Assembly (NCBI RefSeq): GCF_009741275.1
Contig: NZ_WOWS01000001.1
Coordinates: forward strand, 682,001 to 746,000
Direction of reading: 5' to 3'
Length of the DNA stretch: 64,000 nt
Origin: Winogradskyella endarachnes
GTDB lineage: Bacteria > Bacteroidota > Bacteroidia > Flavobacteriales > Flavobacteriaceae
This document shows, piece after piece, positions 1 to 8,757 of this stretch. The translations under genes were made by a program, and so were the position numbers. Positions within the stretch are counted from its first letter, which is position 1. The number at the start of each line of letters is the position of its first letter. The notes beneath the pieces are model-generated. The model made no database searches and was not told where the DNA came from. It was given only the letters and a program-made list of their open reading frames with translations.

Positions 1-1183
1 CAATACTTCTAACTATTGGAATCGTTCCATAACGAAGAGCATACATTTGATTTAATCCACAAGGTTCTACTCGAGATGGCATTAATAAAAAATCTGCTCC
101 TGCATATATAATATGTGATAACCTTTCATCATAACCTATAAAATTGTTATATCTACCTTCATTTTCATTTTTAAGTGCATTTAATCTTTCTTCTGTATTT
201 GGATCTCCGGAACCTAGAAGTAAAATTGAAATATCATTATTTCTTAGGGCAACATTAAAAGCATCGGGAAATAAATCTGAGCCCTTCTCACCCACCAAGC
301 GACCAATAAATGCAAATAGAGGTTTTTCTGGATTTAGATTAAACTCTGTACACAACCACTTTTTATTTGCTAATTTTCCAGATTGATTAGAAGATACTTT
401 ATAATTTTTTATAAGGTATTTGTCTGTTTCCGGATTCCATACTTCGGTATCTATTCCATTTAAAATACCAACAGCCTTTGCATTTTCTGCTCTTAATAAA
501 CCCTCTAATCCATTAGCATTAATCATAAGTTCTTCCATGTAACTAGGAGAAACGGTAGTTATACGCCAGGCACATTTAATGGCTGCTGCTAAAGGGTTTA
601 TAATTCCGTTCCAGTCTAATAATCCTACGTTGTTATTATCAAAGTCTGGTATTTTATATAAATGATGATACTTAAACCAACCTTGATATTGCGCATTATG
701 TATAGTTGTTATTACAGGTATTTTATTTAGAGCACTATACTTATAACTTTCTTGGGCCATAAACGGAATTAAACCTGTGTGATGGTCGTGGCAGTGGATG
801 TAATCTGGTTTCTTATTTAAAGTTAAAATCCAATCTAATGCTGCTATCTGAAATGCTAAAAAACGGTCAGTATCGTCATTAGAATACACATAATCTTTAT
901 ACAATAATGTTGGAATATCGATAAAGAATACATCAAACTCTAAAATTTGCGTTGATAATTTTAGTATATCAAAATCATACTCAATATAACCTAGATGGAT
1001 TTTTGAATTGTATACAGATTCAAAATTATGTTTTCGAGTAAAAGTGTTATTATAAAAAGGCATTATAACGCTACTATCTGCACCTAATTGATTTTGATAT
1101 TTAGGTAGAGCTCCAACCACATCTGCCAATCCTCCTACCTTTGCAACTGGATAACATTCTGCGCTTATATGCACTATTTTCAT
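1..1183 (-). CDS. glgA: Glycogen synthase (ADP-glucose type), 3' end beyond the window
   Basis: Reading the minus strand from the ATG at 1183 gives 394 open codons that run off the left edge, so only the C-terminus is missing. The protein begins MKIVHISAECYPVAKVGGLADVV; this holds the KVGGL motif near residue 15, which binds ADP-glucose in the GT5 family. Later come HDHHTGL, a GRLVGEKG stretch and EPCGLNQMYALRYG, the GT-B nucleotide-sugar motif, just before the edge. Family knowledge: it transfers glucose from ADP-glucose to growing glycogen in the cytoplasm. It is divergent from msrB across a 158-base gap. The glg partners usually found nearby would lie left of the window. Confident family call. 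Confidence 0.93.
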   Translation of the reverse strand, partial: MKIVHISAECYPVAKVGGLADVVGALPKYQNQLGADSSVIMPFYNNTFTRKHNFESVYNSKIHLGYIEYDFDILKLSTQILEFDVFFIDIPTLLYKDYVYSNDDTDRFLAFQIAALDWILTLNKKPDYIHCHDHHTGLIPFMAQESYKYSALNKIPVITTIHNAQYQGWFKYHHLYKIPDFDNNNVGLLDWNGIINPLAAAIKCAWRITTVSPSYMEELMINANGLEGLLRAENAKAVGILNGIDTEVWNPETDKYLIKNYKVSSNQSGKLANKKWLCTEFNLNPEKPLFAFIGRLVGEKGSDLFPDAFNVALRNNDISILLLGSGDPNTEERLNALKNENEGRYNNFIGYDERLSHIIYAGADFLLMPSRVEPCGLNQMYALRYGTIPIVRSI

Positions 1184-1341
1184 TAGTTCTTATTTAGTAT
1201 TAGTTTTTAAATTTAACAATTAAATTGCTAAATACCACTATCATTTTTATAAAATCTTTGTTAAATAAAACCAGTATTTTGTAATGAAACAAACTAACTT
1301 TCGACCCATAAAATATTGAAAAAAGAAAATAAAATTAGGTT

Positions 1342-1827
1342 ATGAAAAAAGTGCTGTCATTTATTACGTTTATTACATTGTTTAATTGTAATTCTGCAGC
1401 GCAGAAAAAGGAATCTAGTGAAAAAGAAACATTTGCAATCACTAAGACTGAAGCAGAGTGGAAAGAACAACTCACTGCTGAGCAATATTATATTTTAAGA
1501 GAAGCTGGTACAGAACGTCCATTTTCTAGTCCATTAAATAAAAATTACAAAAAAGGAGTTTATCATTGTGCTGCTTGTAATACACCATTGTTTAAAAGTG
1601 AACATAAATTTGATTCTGGTACTGGTTGGCCAAGTTTTGATAGAGAAATAGAAGGTAATGTGGCTTATGGTACAGATACAAAAATTGGTTATACTAGAGA
1701 TGAGGAACATTGTGCCACTTGTGGAGGGCATTTAGGACATGTTTTTAATGATGGGCCAAGAGCAACAACAGGCAAAAGGCACTGTATAAATGGTGATGCT
1801 CTGATATTTGTTGCTACCGAAGAGTAA
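1342..1827 (+). CDS. msrB: Peptide-methionine (R)-S-oxide reductase, exported
   Basis: A 161-residue MsrB that reduces the R-form of methionine sulfoxide in proteins. The two zinc CXXC pairs are visible (C76/C79 in CAAC, C124/C127 in CATC), as is GTGWPSF at 93-99. The catalytic cysteine is C148 in RHCINGDA. The family more often has CVNS/CINS there, so the Gly-Asp after the Asn is a small variation. Residues 1-20 form a signal sequence (MKKVLSFITFITLFNCNSAA); a cysteine at 16 could be lipidated although Asn at -1 is unusual, so lipoprotein or periplasmic release is open. It has its own upstream region and is followed by a DinB-like gene on the same strand. Confidence 0.93.
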   Translation: MKKVLSFITFITLFNCNSAAQKKESSEKETFAITKTEAEWKEQLTAEQYYILREAGTERPFSSPLNKNYKKGVYHCAACNTPLFKSEHKFDSGTGWPSFDREIEGNVAYGTDTKIGYTRDEEHCATCGGHLGHVFNDGPRATTGKRHCINGDALIFVATEE

Positions 1828-1924
1828 AGCGTTTAAATTAAAAATAGCTATATATTATCTTATTATACAAATTAACGATGTAATAAATAATGTATCGCTA
1901 TTTTTATACAACAAAATTAAAAAT

Positions 1925-2479
1925 ATGGCCTCTTCCTATTTAAAAAGTGTTATCAAACAACTTCAGTATTACAAAAGTCTTGGTGATAAAACCTTAGACC
2001 AACTTACACTGGCAGAATTAAAAACAGAATTTGGCATTAATTCTAATTCAATCGCTATAATTGTGAAACATCTTCATGGCAACATGTTAAGTCGCTGGAC
2101 AAATTTTTTAACCGAAGATGGTGAGAAAGAATGGCGAAAACGCGATGAGGAATTCCAGGATAATTTTAATACCAAGCAACAATTGATAGAAGCTTGGGAA
2201 CAAGGTTGGCTTTGTCTATTTAAAGCTATTAAGCCACTAAACAACGAAAACTTAGAGCAAATTATATACATAAGAAATCAGGGACACACTATCACTGAAG
2301 CAATTAATAGACAAACAATGCATTATGCGTACCATATAGGACAAATTGTGTTCATAGGCAAAACAATTAAGGAAAATAATTGGCAAACACTGTCAATAGC
2401 CAAAGGAGAATCTAAATCTTATAACAAATTAAAATTTAAAGCAGAAAAAAGACGTAAGCATTTTACAGATGATATTTAA
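1925..2479 (+). CDS. DinB-like / DUF1572 family protein
   Basis: A protein of 184 residues from the ATG at 1925 (MASSYLKSVIKQL...). The frame is open upstream to 1808, but that stretch overlaps the end of msrB and gives a non-conserved-looking tail, so I chose the internal start. It looks like the DUF1572 branch of the DinB/YfiT four-helix superfamily: NSIAIIVKHLHGNMLSRW holds the first histidine and HYAYHIGQIVFIGK the last HxxxH pair, which in this superfamily bind a divalent metal. The biochemical role of DUF1572 is not established; some relatives act as thiol-dependent transferases. The C-terminus is lysine-rich. It may be co-transcribed with msrB. Confidence 0.8.
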   Translation: MASSYLKSVIKQLQYYKSLGDKTLDQLTLAELKTEFGINSNSIAIIVKHLHGNMLSRWTNFLTEDGEKEWRKRDEEFQDNFNTKQQLIEAWEQGWLCLFKAIKPLNNENLEQIIYIRNQGHTITEAINRQTMHYAYHIGQIVFIGKTIKENNWQTLSIAKGESKSYNKLKFKAEKRRKHFTDDI

Positions 2480-2545
2480 CCAAAACAATCCATCTGTTTT
2501 ACTAAAATTAGAACTAACTAATTACATTTTATATTTTGAATTTCT

Positions 2546-2553
2546 TACTTTTG
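2546..2553 (+). promoter_or_regulatory. Candidate -7 promoter element of lpdA
   Basis: TACTTTTG matches the Bacteroidota sigma -7 consensus TAnnTTTG exactly and lies 33 bases before the lpdA ATG. No TTG sits at the usual distance upstream, so only half of the promoter is visible. Confidence 0.5.
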
Positions 2554-2586
2554 TAACTTCAAAGAATTTAATAAAAAAACTTACGC

Positions 2587-3963
2587 ATGAGTAAATACGA
2601 TATTATTGTTTTAGGAAGTGGTCCTGGTGGTTATGTTGCAGCTATTAGAGCTTCGCAATTAGGTTTTAAAACAGCCATCATTGAGAAAGAAAGTCTTGGA
2701 GGAATCTGTTTAAATTGGGGCTGTATACCAACAAAAGCACTTTTAAAGTCTGCTCAAGTTTTTGAATACTTAAAGCATGCTGAAGATTACGGTTTAAAAG
2801 TAAAAGATGCTGATTATGATTTTGATGCAGTTGTAAAACGAAGTCGTGGTGTTGCTGATGGAATGAGCAACGGTGTTAAGTTTTTAATGAAGAAAAATAA
2901 AATCGACGTTATTGAAGGTTTCGGAACTCTTAAAACCGGAAAGAAAATTGACGTTGATGGTACTGAGTATTCTGCAGACCATATTATAATTGCAACAGGT
3001 GCACGTTCTAGAGAATTACCAAGTTTACCTCAAGATGGTAAAAAAGTAATTGGATACAGACAAGCCATGAGTTTAGAGAAACAACCTAAGAAATTAATAG
3101 TTGTAGGTTCTGGAGCTATTGGTGTAGAGTTTGCATATTTTTATAACTCAATGGGAACTGAGGTAACTATTGTAGAGTATTTAGATAAAATTGTACCAGT
3201 TGAAGACAATGAAGTATCTAAACAATTAGAGCGTAGCTTTAAGAAAAATGGTATAAAAATAATGACTTCTGCTGAAGTAACTTCTGTAGACACATCTGGT
3301 AAAGGTGTAAAAGCTACAGTAAAAACTAAAAAAGGAGAACAAGTATTAGAGGCAGATGTGGTATTATCTGCTGTTGGTATTAAATCTAATATTGAGAATA
3401 TTGGTTTAGAAGATGTTGGTATTGCAGTTGATAGAGATAAAATCTTAGTTAACAATTATTACCAAACTAATATTCCTGGTTACTACGCTATAGGAGATGT
3501 AACACCAGGCCAAGCTTTAGCGCACGTTGCATCTGCAGAAGCAATTCTATGTGTAGAAAAAATTGCTGGTCAGCATGTAGAAGCTTTAGATTACGGCAAT
3601 ATTCCTGGTTGTACGTATTGTACACCAGAAATTGCATCTGTAGGTTTAACTGAAGAGCAAGCTAAAGCACAAGGTTTAGATGTAAAGATTGGTAAATTTC
3701 CATTCTCTGCTTCTGGAAAAGCAAGTGCAGGTGGAAACAAAGAAGGTTTTGTAAAAGTAATTTTCGATGCTAAATATGGTGAGTGGTTAGGCTGTCACAT
3801 GATAGGCGCTGGCGTAACGGATATGATTGCTGAAGCGGTATTAGGACGTAAGTTAGAAACTACAGGGCATGAAGTTTTAAAAGCAGTCCACCCTCACCCA
3901 ACAATGAGTGAAGCGGTTATGGAAGCTGTCGCTGCCGCTTATGATGAAGTGATACACTTATAA
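2587..3963 (+). CDS. lpdA: Dihydrolipoyl dehydrogenase (E3)
   Basis: A 458-residue flavoprotein that reoxidises the dihydrolipoyl groups of 2-oxoacid dehydrogenase and glycine cleavage complexes using NAD+. Visible in order: the FAD-binding GSGPGG at 10-15, the redox-active disulfide C41/C46 in CLNWGC, a second dinucleotide fold (VVGSGAIGVEFA), the FAD motif GYYAIGD, and the C-terminal HPHPTMSE with catalytic His437 and Glu442 donated to the partner subunit. The length is normal for the family. It stands alone with its own promoter-like element and a terminator; no E1 or E2 genes are adjacent, so it probably serves several complexes. Confidence 0.96.
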   Translation: MSKYDIIVLGSGPGGYVAAIRASQLGFKTAIIEKESLGGICLNWGCIPTKALLKSAQVFEYLKHAEDYGLKVKDADYDFDAVVKRSRGVADGMSNGVKFLMKKNKIDVIEGFGTLKTGKKIDVDGTEYSADHIIIATGARSRELPSLPQDGKKVIGYRQAMSLEKQPKKLIVVGSGAIGVEFAYFYNSMGTEVTIVEYLDKIVPVEDNEVSKQLERSFKKNGIKIMTSAEVTSVDTSGKGVKATVKTKKGEQVLEADVVLSAVGIKSNIENIGLEDVGIAVDRDKILVNNYYQTNIPGYYAIGDVTPGQALAHVASAEAILCVEKIAGQHVEALDYGNIPGCTYCTPEIASVGLTEEQAKAQGLDVKIGKFPFSASGKASAGGNKEGFVKVIFDAKYGEWLGCHMIGAGVTDMIAEAVLGRKLETTGHEVLKAVHPHPTMSEAVMEAVAAAYDEVIHL

Positions 3964-3979
3964 AAAGAGAGCCCTTCCT

Positions 3980-4000
3980 AGCCTTCCCAGAAGGAAGGAA
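3980..4000. repeat. Small inverted repeat downstream of lpdA
   Basis: CCTTCC and GGAAGG face each other around a short loop just after lpdA. There is no T-run, so it may be a minor stem or a remnant of a dispersed palindrome rather than a terminator. Confidence 0.3.
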
Positions 4001-4023
4001 CGCTTACTCTGATGGTTGTCAAA

Positions 4024-4063
4024 TAAAAAAAATGCGATTCTGAACTGAATTGCATTTTTTTTA
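4024..4063. terminator. Bidirectional terminator between lpdA and the barrel gene
   Basis: AAAAAAATGCGATT and AATTGCATTTTTTT form a stem with one G-U pair and carry a T-run on either strand. It lies between convergent genes ending at 3963 and 4075. Confidence 0.8.
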
Positions 4064-4074
4064 TTTGAAAAATT

Positions 4075-4557
4075 TTACAATCTATAACCAATACCTAAAA
4101 ACAATCCATTTGGTGAAATCTCTTTAAAACCAATAACATACTTCATATGCACATTCAATTTTGATGAAAAATCGTAATCCAAACTCAAATCTGCTCTAAC
4201 TTTTAATTTGGCATTAAAAAAATCGAAAAAATAATTTAAACTAGGACCAACTAAAATATGGAAGTTATTGAATACATTATACTTAAAATATAAGGGAGCA
4301 TTTAAGAATTTAAAATCATTTAGACCAATGTATAATAACTCTGCCTGAAAACTATAATCCTCTTCAATCTTAAAATCAGCAAATAAGCCACCATAATAGC
4401 CTGTTTCAGCTTTTGAAAAATTGCCAAAATTACCTTGATTAACCTTAAAAAAAGTATAATTAACACCTCCTTTAATCCCTATTTGAGTTTGCGAAGAAGC
4501 ATCATTAAATGTTAAAAACAGAATTACAAACAAAAATGATTTTAGAAATAGCTTCAT
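4075..4557 (-). CDS. Outer-membrane beta-barrel protein, porin-like
   Basis: A 160-residue exported protein with a signal peptide (MKLFLKSFLFVILFLTFNDASSQ) followed by alternating hydrophobic/polar strands. It opens with IGIKGGVNYTFF, typical of the small outer-membrane beta-barrel families (OMP_b-brl) of Bacteroidota, and ends in the aromatic/basic FLGIGYRL. The length fits an eight-stranded barrel. The substrate or role cannot be read from sequence. It follows aroQ on the minus strand after an 11-base gap and probably shares its transcript, which is likely coincidental in function. Confidence 0.75.
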   Translation of the reverse strand: MKLFLKSFLFVILFLTFNDASSQTQIGIKGGVNYTFFKVNQGNFGNFSKAETGYYGGLFADFKIEEDYSFQAELLYIGLNDFKFLNAPLYFKYNVFNNFHILVGPSLNYFFDFFNAKLKVRADLSLDYDFSSKLNVHMKYVIGFKEISPNGLFLGIGYRL

Positions 4558-4568
4558 ATCATTTTTAA

Positions 4569-4991
4569 TTAATCATTAAAAAAACTCTCAATAGCCAAGT
4601 CATAACTCTTTAAACCAAAACCTAAAATTACACCTGAAGCATTTGGCGAAATATAAGATTGATGTCTAAATTCTTCCCTAGAAAATGTATTTGAAATATG
4701 AACTTCAATAACAGGTGTGGAAATCGCTTTGATAGCATCTCCAATACCAACTGATGTATGTGTATATGCAGCTGCATTTAATATAATACCATCTGCTGAA
4801 AAACCAGTTTCTTGAATTTTATCTATGAGTTCGCCTTCTATGTTAGATTGAAAGTAATCTAGCTCAACTTTAGGGTATTTATTTATTAAAATTTCCAAAT
4901 AATCTTCAAAGGTTTGGCTACCATAAATCTCTGGTTCTCGCTTACCTAAAAGGTTTAAATTTGGACCATTTATAATTATCAGTTTTTTCAT
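4569..4991 (-). CDS. aroQ: 3-dehydroquinate dehydratase, type II
   Basis: A 140-residue enzyme of the shikimate pathway that dehydrates 3-dehydroquinate to 3-dehydroshikimate. The type II signature is clear: NGPNLNLLGKREPEIYG near the N-terminus with Arg18 and catalytic Tyr23, NAAAYTHTS at 72-80 binding substrate, EVHISN with catalytic His98, and GVILGFG near the end. The length matches the dodecameric family. It is transcribed ahead of the small barrel gene; other aro genes are absent here. Confidence 0.96.
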   Translation of the reverse strand: MKKLIIINGPNLNLLGKREPEIYGSQTFEDYLEILINKYPKVELDYFQSNIEGELIDKIQETGFSADGIILNAAAYTHTSVGIGDAIKAISTPVIEVHISNTFSREEFRHQSYISPNASGVILGFGLKSYDLAIESFFND

Positions 4992-5056
4992 AAAGTAAAT
5001 ATCTTAAAATTACTTAGTTAGCTTAAATAGATAAAACACCCTGAAAATTGAAATCG

Positions 5057-5950
5057 TTATTTTTGAAAAATATCAATATAGGTTTTTTCATCTTTATTAA
5101 GGCTAGTTAAAGTTTTAATTTTATTTACATCATCTACAATTTCTAAAACAGTAGTATTAGTACCAATAGTACCTACAGAATTTGAAATTATTGTAATCGT
5201 TGTTTTCTTTGTTTTTATTGGGATTTCAATTACTTTTTTATTTTCGGATATCTCATAATTAAGTAACACTATTTTTCCTTCACTCAAAATTGTAACAACA
5301 TCCTTATCTATTTTACCGCCATCGTAGATAAAAAATTTCATAACTTTAGATTTAGTAAAAACAGATGTAACTTCATTCTTTTTTAAAACATTTAGATTCA
5401 GTGAATCTAATATTTTTAAATTTTTCATTTTATCCTTTATACTATCTTCAATACGTTTTGATTTTTGTACCTTCTTAGAAAACTTTGCAACTCTATTAGC
5501 TACTTTTTCAACAGAACTCATAGCTAATTCTCCATTAATACACTGTGTTCCATCGCTAAACTTTCCTTTAAAGTTACCATTAAATTCATTGGCACCTAAT
5601 TTAAACTTTGCGGATTCTAGGTGAATATTACAAAAATCAAAATCATCTAAAGACACTGGTGATTTTGTGTAAATCAATTCTACTTCCTTAAAAGATATCC
5701 TATGATTTGTTTGGTCATAAATACCAGAAATTTTGGACTTAGTTTCATGCTCACCACCAAAATCTGTTAAACTATAACCACTTATTTCACCATTGGACTC
5801 ACTAAATTCTAATCTGTACTTAATTAAGAGTGTGTCCTTCAATTTTATAAAACCAACATATTTATTTTCATTTTGGCTTTCTGTAAATTGGCAAACGATA
5901 AGAGTAAATAATAAAACTTTAAAAAATTTCATTGAATAAGATTTTTTCAA
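5057..5950 (-). CDS. Secreted protein of unknown function, Flavobacteriaceae type
   Basis: A 297-residue protein whose start may be the first Met or the Met at residue 7 (MKFFKVLLFTLIVCQFTESQ), which begins a cleaner signal peptide. The N-terminal half is beta-rich (YVGFIKLKDTLLIKYRLEF, GYSLTDFGGEHETKSKISG) and contains Cys107 and Cys137, possibly a disulfide. A lysine-rich helical linker follows (VANRVAKFSKKVQKSKRIED). The C-terminal part has short strands ending in TLTSLNKDEKTYIDIFQK. I do not recognise a named domain; I have a general impression of similar hypothetical proteins in related genomes. No neighbour suggests a role. Confidence 0.7.
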   Translation of the reverse strand: MKKSYSMKFFKVLLFTLIVCQFTESQNENKYVGFIKLKDTLLIKYRLEFSESNGEISGYSLTDFGGEHETKSKISGIYDQTNHRISFKEVELIYTKSPVSLDDFDFCNIHLESAKFKLGANEFNGNFKGKFSDGTQCINGELAMSSVEKVANRVAKFSKKVQKSKRIEDSIKDKMKNLKILDSLNLNVLKKNEVTSVFTKSKVMKFFIYDGGKIDKDVVTILSEGKIVLLNYEISENKKVIEIPIKTKKTTITIISNSVGTIGTNTTVLEIVDDVNKIKTLTSLNKDEKTYIDIFQK

Positions 5951-6000
5951 TATATCACTTAATATTTTTATTTTTATTAAAATACTAGCAATAAAATTGT

Positions 6001-6030
6001 TTGAATTTTCAATTATTATATATATTTTCG
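6001..6030 (+). promoter_or_regulatory. Candidate promoter of the TM2-like gene
   Basis: TTG at 6001-6003 and TATTTTCG at 6023-6030, 19 bases apart, fit the Bacteroidota promoter with one mismatch in TAnnTTTG. The next ATG is at 6052, which supports that start over the open frame beginning at 6001. Confidence 0.5.
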
Positions 6031-6051
6031 AACAAACTTAAACCAATTTTT

Positions 6052-6399
6052 ATGAAAATTAAATTATTACTTTCAACAATCGCTATTTTTTTATGTATGA
6101 GTGCTTCTTATGCATCATTTCCTGTTAAAAGAGCTACTGTAAACAACATCGAAAACTCAGTTTCTACTGACATTTCTGAAGATGAAATTGCAGAAGCTAT
6201 ACCTGCTGCAAGTTCTGGGAAAGACAAATGGGTTGCAGCCGCTTTATGGTTTGTGCTAGGTGGTTTTGCCGCTCATAGATGGTACATTGGTAGTCCATGG
6301 TATTGGAATGTTTTATACATAATAACATTCGGTTTCTTTATTGTAGGGCATATTATTGATATTGTACAAATACTAACTGATTCTTACCCTGGATTATAA
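6052..6399 (+). CDS. Small exported TM2-domain-like membrane protein
   Basis: A 115-residue protein from ATG 6052. It has a signal peptide (MKIKLLLSTIAIFLCMSASYA), then an acidic stretch (SEDEIAEAIPAASSG), then two hydrophobic helices. The first helix leads into GGFAAHRWYIGSPWYWNVLYI, which resembles the TM2 family (G-x-HRFYLG type), and the last carries IVGHIIDIVQIL. The TM2 family has no firm function in bacteria. I chose this start because a promoter-like element occupies the bases before it. A strong terminator follows. Confidence 0.75.
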   Translation: MKIKLLLSTIAIFLCMSASYASFPVKRATVNNIENSVSTDISEDEIAEAIPAASSGKDKWVAAALWFVLGGFAAHRWYIGSPWYWNVLYIITFGFFIVGHIIDIVQILTDSYPGL

Positions 6400-6416
6400 T
6401 AAATAACTATATTATT

Positions 6417-6454
6417 AAAAGTCATCTTTACCTCTTAAAAAGATGACTTTTTTT
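6417..6454 (+). terminator. Rho-independent terminator
   Basis: AAAAGTCATCTTT pairs with AAAGATGACTTTT and is followed by a T-run, 18 bases after the TM2-like gene. Confidence 0.85.
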
Positions 6455-6502
6455 GTTTTAAAACTTTAGCTTCCGCACTATTTTTTATATCCAAATTTAT
6501 AT

Positions 6503-7411
6503 ATGAAATGGAACCAAGCCATAACAGATTATAAAAATTACCTTAAAATAGAACGAGGCCTTTCCACCAACTCTATTGAGAATTATTGTTATGATATTAA
6601 AAAGCTTACTTCCTATTTAGAAAATCATACTATTTCTATATCTCCAATAGAAATAGATAATAACACCATAAAAGATTTTATTTATTCGGTTTCTAAAACC
6701 ATAAACCCAAGATCACAAGCACGATTAATTTCTGGACTTCGAAATTTTTTCGATTATTTAATTTTTGAAGACTACAGAGAAACAAACCCATTAGATTTAA
6801 TAGAATCACCACGCATTGGAAGAAAACTACCAGATACCTTATCTATAAAAGACATAGATAATTTAATAAATGCCATTGACTTAAGTTATCAATACAACGG
6901 TGTAAATCTTGGCGAAAGAAATAGAGCAATAATAGAGACCTTATACAGTTGTGGTTTGCGTGTTAGTGAGCTTATTAATTTGAAAATATCTGATTTGTTT
7001 TTTGAAGAGGGTTTTATAAAGGTTACGGGTAAAGGCGATAAACAGCGTTTTGTTCCTATTGGTGAATCTACCCAGAAATTCATAAATATTTGGATGTCAA
7101 TTAGAAATCATATTGATGTACAACCAGAATCAAAGGATATTTTATTCTTAAATTATAAAGGTAAAAAGTTAACACGTGCCATGATTTTTACAGTTATTAA
7201 AAAACTCGTTGCAATCGTTGGATTAAAAAAAACAGTTTCTCCACACACATTTAGACATTCTTTTGCCACACACTTATTAGAGAATGGTGCAGATTTACGT
7301 GCTATACAAATGATGCTTGGCCATGAAAGTATTACAACTACAGAAATTTACATGCATGTTGACCGCTCTCACTTAAGTGAAGTCTTAAATAAATATCACC
7401 CTAGAAAGTAA
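6503..7411 (+). CDS. xerD: Site-specific tyrosine recombinase, XerD-type
   Basis: A 302-residue tyrosine recombinase of the chromosome-dimer resolution type. The N-terminal SAM-like domain spans about residues 1-95 and the catalytic domain follows. All catalytic residues are visible: Arg153 in GLRVSEL, Lys177 in GKGDKQR, His248 and Arg251 in HTFRHSFATHLL, His274 in MLGHES, and nucleophile Tyr283 in EIYMHVD. The length matches XerC/XerD, not integrase proteins of mobile elements, and no attachment site or phage gene adjoins it. Whether it is XerC or XerD cannot be settled without an alignment. Confidence 0.9.
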   Translation: MKWNQAITDYKNYLKIERGLSTNSIENYCYDIKKLTSYLENHTISISPIEIDNNTIKDFIYSVSKTINPRSQARLISGLRNFFDYLIFEDYRETNPLDLIESPRIGRKLPDTLSIKDIDNLINAIDLSYQYNGVNLGERNRAIIETLYSCGLRVSELINLKISDLFFEEGFIKVTGKGDKQRFVPIGESTQKFINIWMSIRNHIDVQPESKDILFLNYKGKKLTRAMIFTVIKKLVAIVGLKKTVSPHTFRHSFATHLLENGADLRAIQMMLGHESITTTEIYMHVDRSHLSEVLNKYHPRK

Positions 7412-7478
7412 TTAAAAAAGAGTAACTTTAACCATGACAAATTTTTACATTTTGTGTCTTAATACAAAATAATATTCC

Positions 7479-8654
7479 ATGAAATTCTCAGATTTTAACT
7501 TAACTAATTACAAGTCAAAATTTTACGAAAAGAACCATCTTTCTAACGATAATTTTGAAGACCAAAAATATAAAACGGCCGTAGAGATTTCTAATGTTGG
7601 TCTATGGGATTGGGACATTGTGTCTAATAAAGTTTTCTATTCAAAAGAATCTAAACAACTCTTAGGTTATAAAGACAGTGAACTAAAAAATAAATCTAAA
7701 GCATGGGATGATAAAGTTCATCCAGATGACAGAGAATCTTATTTTAAAGATTTTAAAGCGCACATAAATGGAGATGTAGAGTATTATGAAAACGAGTACC
7801 GAATTCTATGTAAAGATGGCACTTATAAGTGGATTTTAGATAAAGGAAAAGTTATTGAAAAAAACGACCAAAATAAACCTACACGCATAATTGGTACACA
7901 TACAGATATCTCTCATTTAAAGAAAAACCAAGATCAACAAAATAAAAACCTACAATTAATAACGAGCCAAAATAAGAGACTGTATAGTTTTACTCATATT
8001 GTTTCTCATAATTTAAAAACACACATTGGTAATTTTAAAAATATTTTAGAATTCTATGATGATGCGGAAACTGATACCGAAAAAGAAGATTTAATTCGGC
8101 ATTTAAAATCTATTTCAGAATCATTAACTAATACTATTGTAGACCTCGATGATATTATAACTATTAAATCTAAAGCCCAAGTTAGCCAAATTAACGAGCG
8201 TGTTTATTTACATAATTGTTGTAGTAAAATTATAGAAAGTTTAAGTATTGAGAGTGAAGAAAAAGGTGTAACAATACATAATGCGCTTCGTAAAGATGAA
8301 GTGATACTCTCTAACAAATCTTACTTAGATAGTATTTTTTATAATCTAATTTCTAATGGTATTAAATATTCAGATCCTAATAAAAAGTCTCAAATAATCA
8401 TTCAATCTGTACATACTAAGGACACCATAAAAATTTTAATTTCGGATAATGGTATTGGTATTGATATGGAAAAATTTAAAGATCATATTTTTGAAATGTA
8501 CCAAACGTTTCATGGTACAAACAGACAAGATTCTAGAGGTATTGGCTTATATATAACTAAAACACAAGTAGAAGCACTACAAGGTGTTATACAAATAGAA
8601 AGCAAATTAAATGAAGGTACAGCGTTTTCACTGACATTTCAAAAGCAAAAATAA
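7479..8654 (+). CDS. Soluble PAS-domain sensor histidine kinase
   Basis: A 391-residue kinase without membrane segments, so it senses a cytoplasmic signal. A PAS domain of the PAS_3 type spans about 30-150 (GLWDWDIVSNKVFYS, KVHPDDRE, YRILCKDGTYKWIL, GTHTDIS). A HisKA-like helix carries the phospho-acceptor His177 in SHNLKTHIGN. The ATPase domain shows the N-box around Asn293 (NLISNGIKYSD), G1 DNGIGID at 323-329 and G2 GIGLYITK at 354-361. No response regulator is adjacent, so this is an orphan kinase. The ligand is unknown. Confidence 0.9.
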   Translation: MKFSDFNLTNYKSKFYEKNHLSNDNFEDQKYKTAVEISNVGLWDWDIVSNKVFYSKESKQLLGYKDSELKNKSKAWDDKVHPDDRESYFKDFKAHINGDVEYYENEYRILCKDGTYKWILDKGKVIEKNDQNKPTRIIGTHTDISHLKKNQDQQNKNLQLITSQNKRLYSFTHIVSHNLKTHIGNFKNILEFYDDAETDTEKEDLIRHLKSISESLTNTIVDLDDIITIKSKAQVSQINERVYLHNCCSKIIESLSIESEEKGVTIHNALRKDEVILSNKSYLDSIFYNLISNGIKYSDPNKKSQIIIQSVHTKDTIKILISDNGIGIDMEKFKDHIFEMYQTFHGTNRQDSRGIGLYITKTQVEALQGVIQIESKLNEGTAFSLTFQKQK

Positions 8655-8702
8655 ATTTGCATTATTTCTATTTCTTGCTGAATTCAAATTTAAAACTATC
8701 AT

Positions 8703-8737
8703 AAAAAAAGTGCCTTTATTTCTAAAGACACTTTTTT
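8703..8737. terminator. Bidirectional terminator between the kinase and rny
   Basis: AAAAAAGTG and CACTTTTTT flank an inner CTTT/AAAG stem, giving T-runs on both strands between convergent genes. Confidence 0.8.
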
Positions 8738-8757
8738 ATGTATAAAATTATATCATC

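Noticed and set aside
144..386. Open frame of 80 codons on the plus strand
   Set aside because: It is antisense to glycogen synthase, whose minus-strand frame is intact and carries family motifs.
1808..1924. N-terminal extension of the DinB-like protein
   Set aside because: It overlaps the end of msrB, and the protein from the ATG at 1925 already has the complete family pattern.
6503..7411. Integrase marking a mobile element
   Set aside because: Length and motifs are XerD-like; there are no flanking direct repeats, tRNA gene or phage genes.
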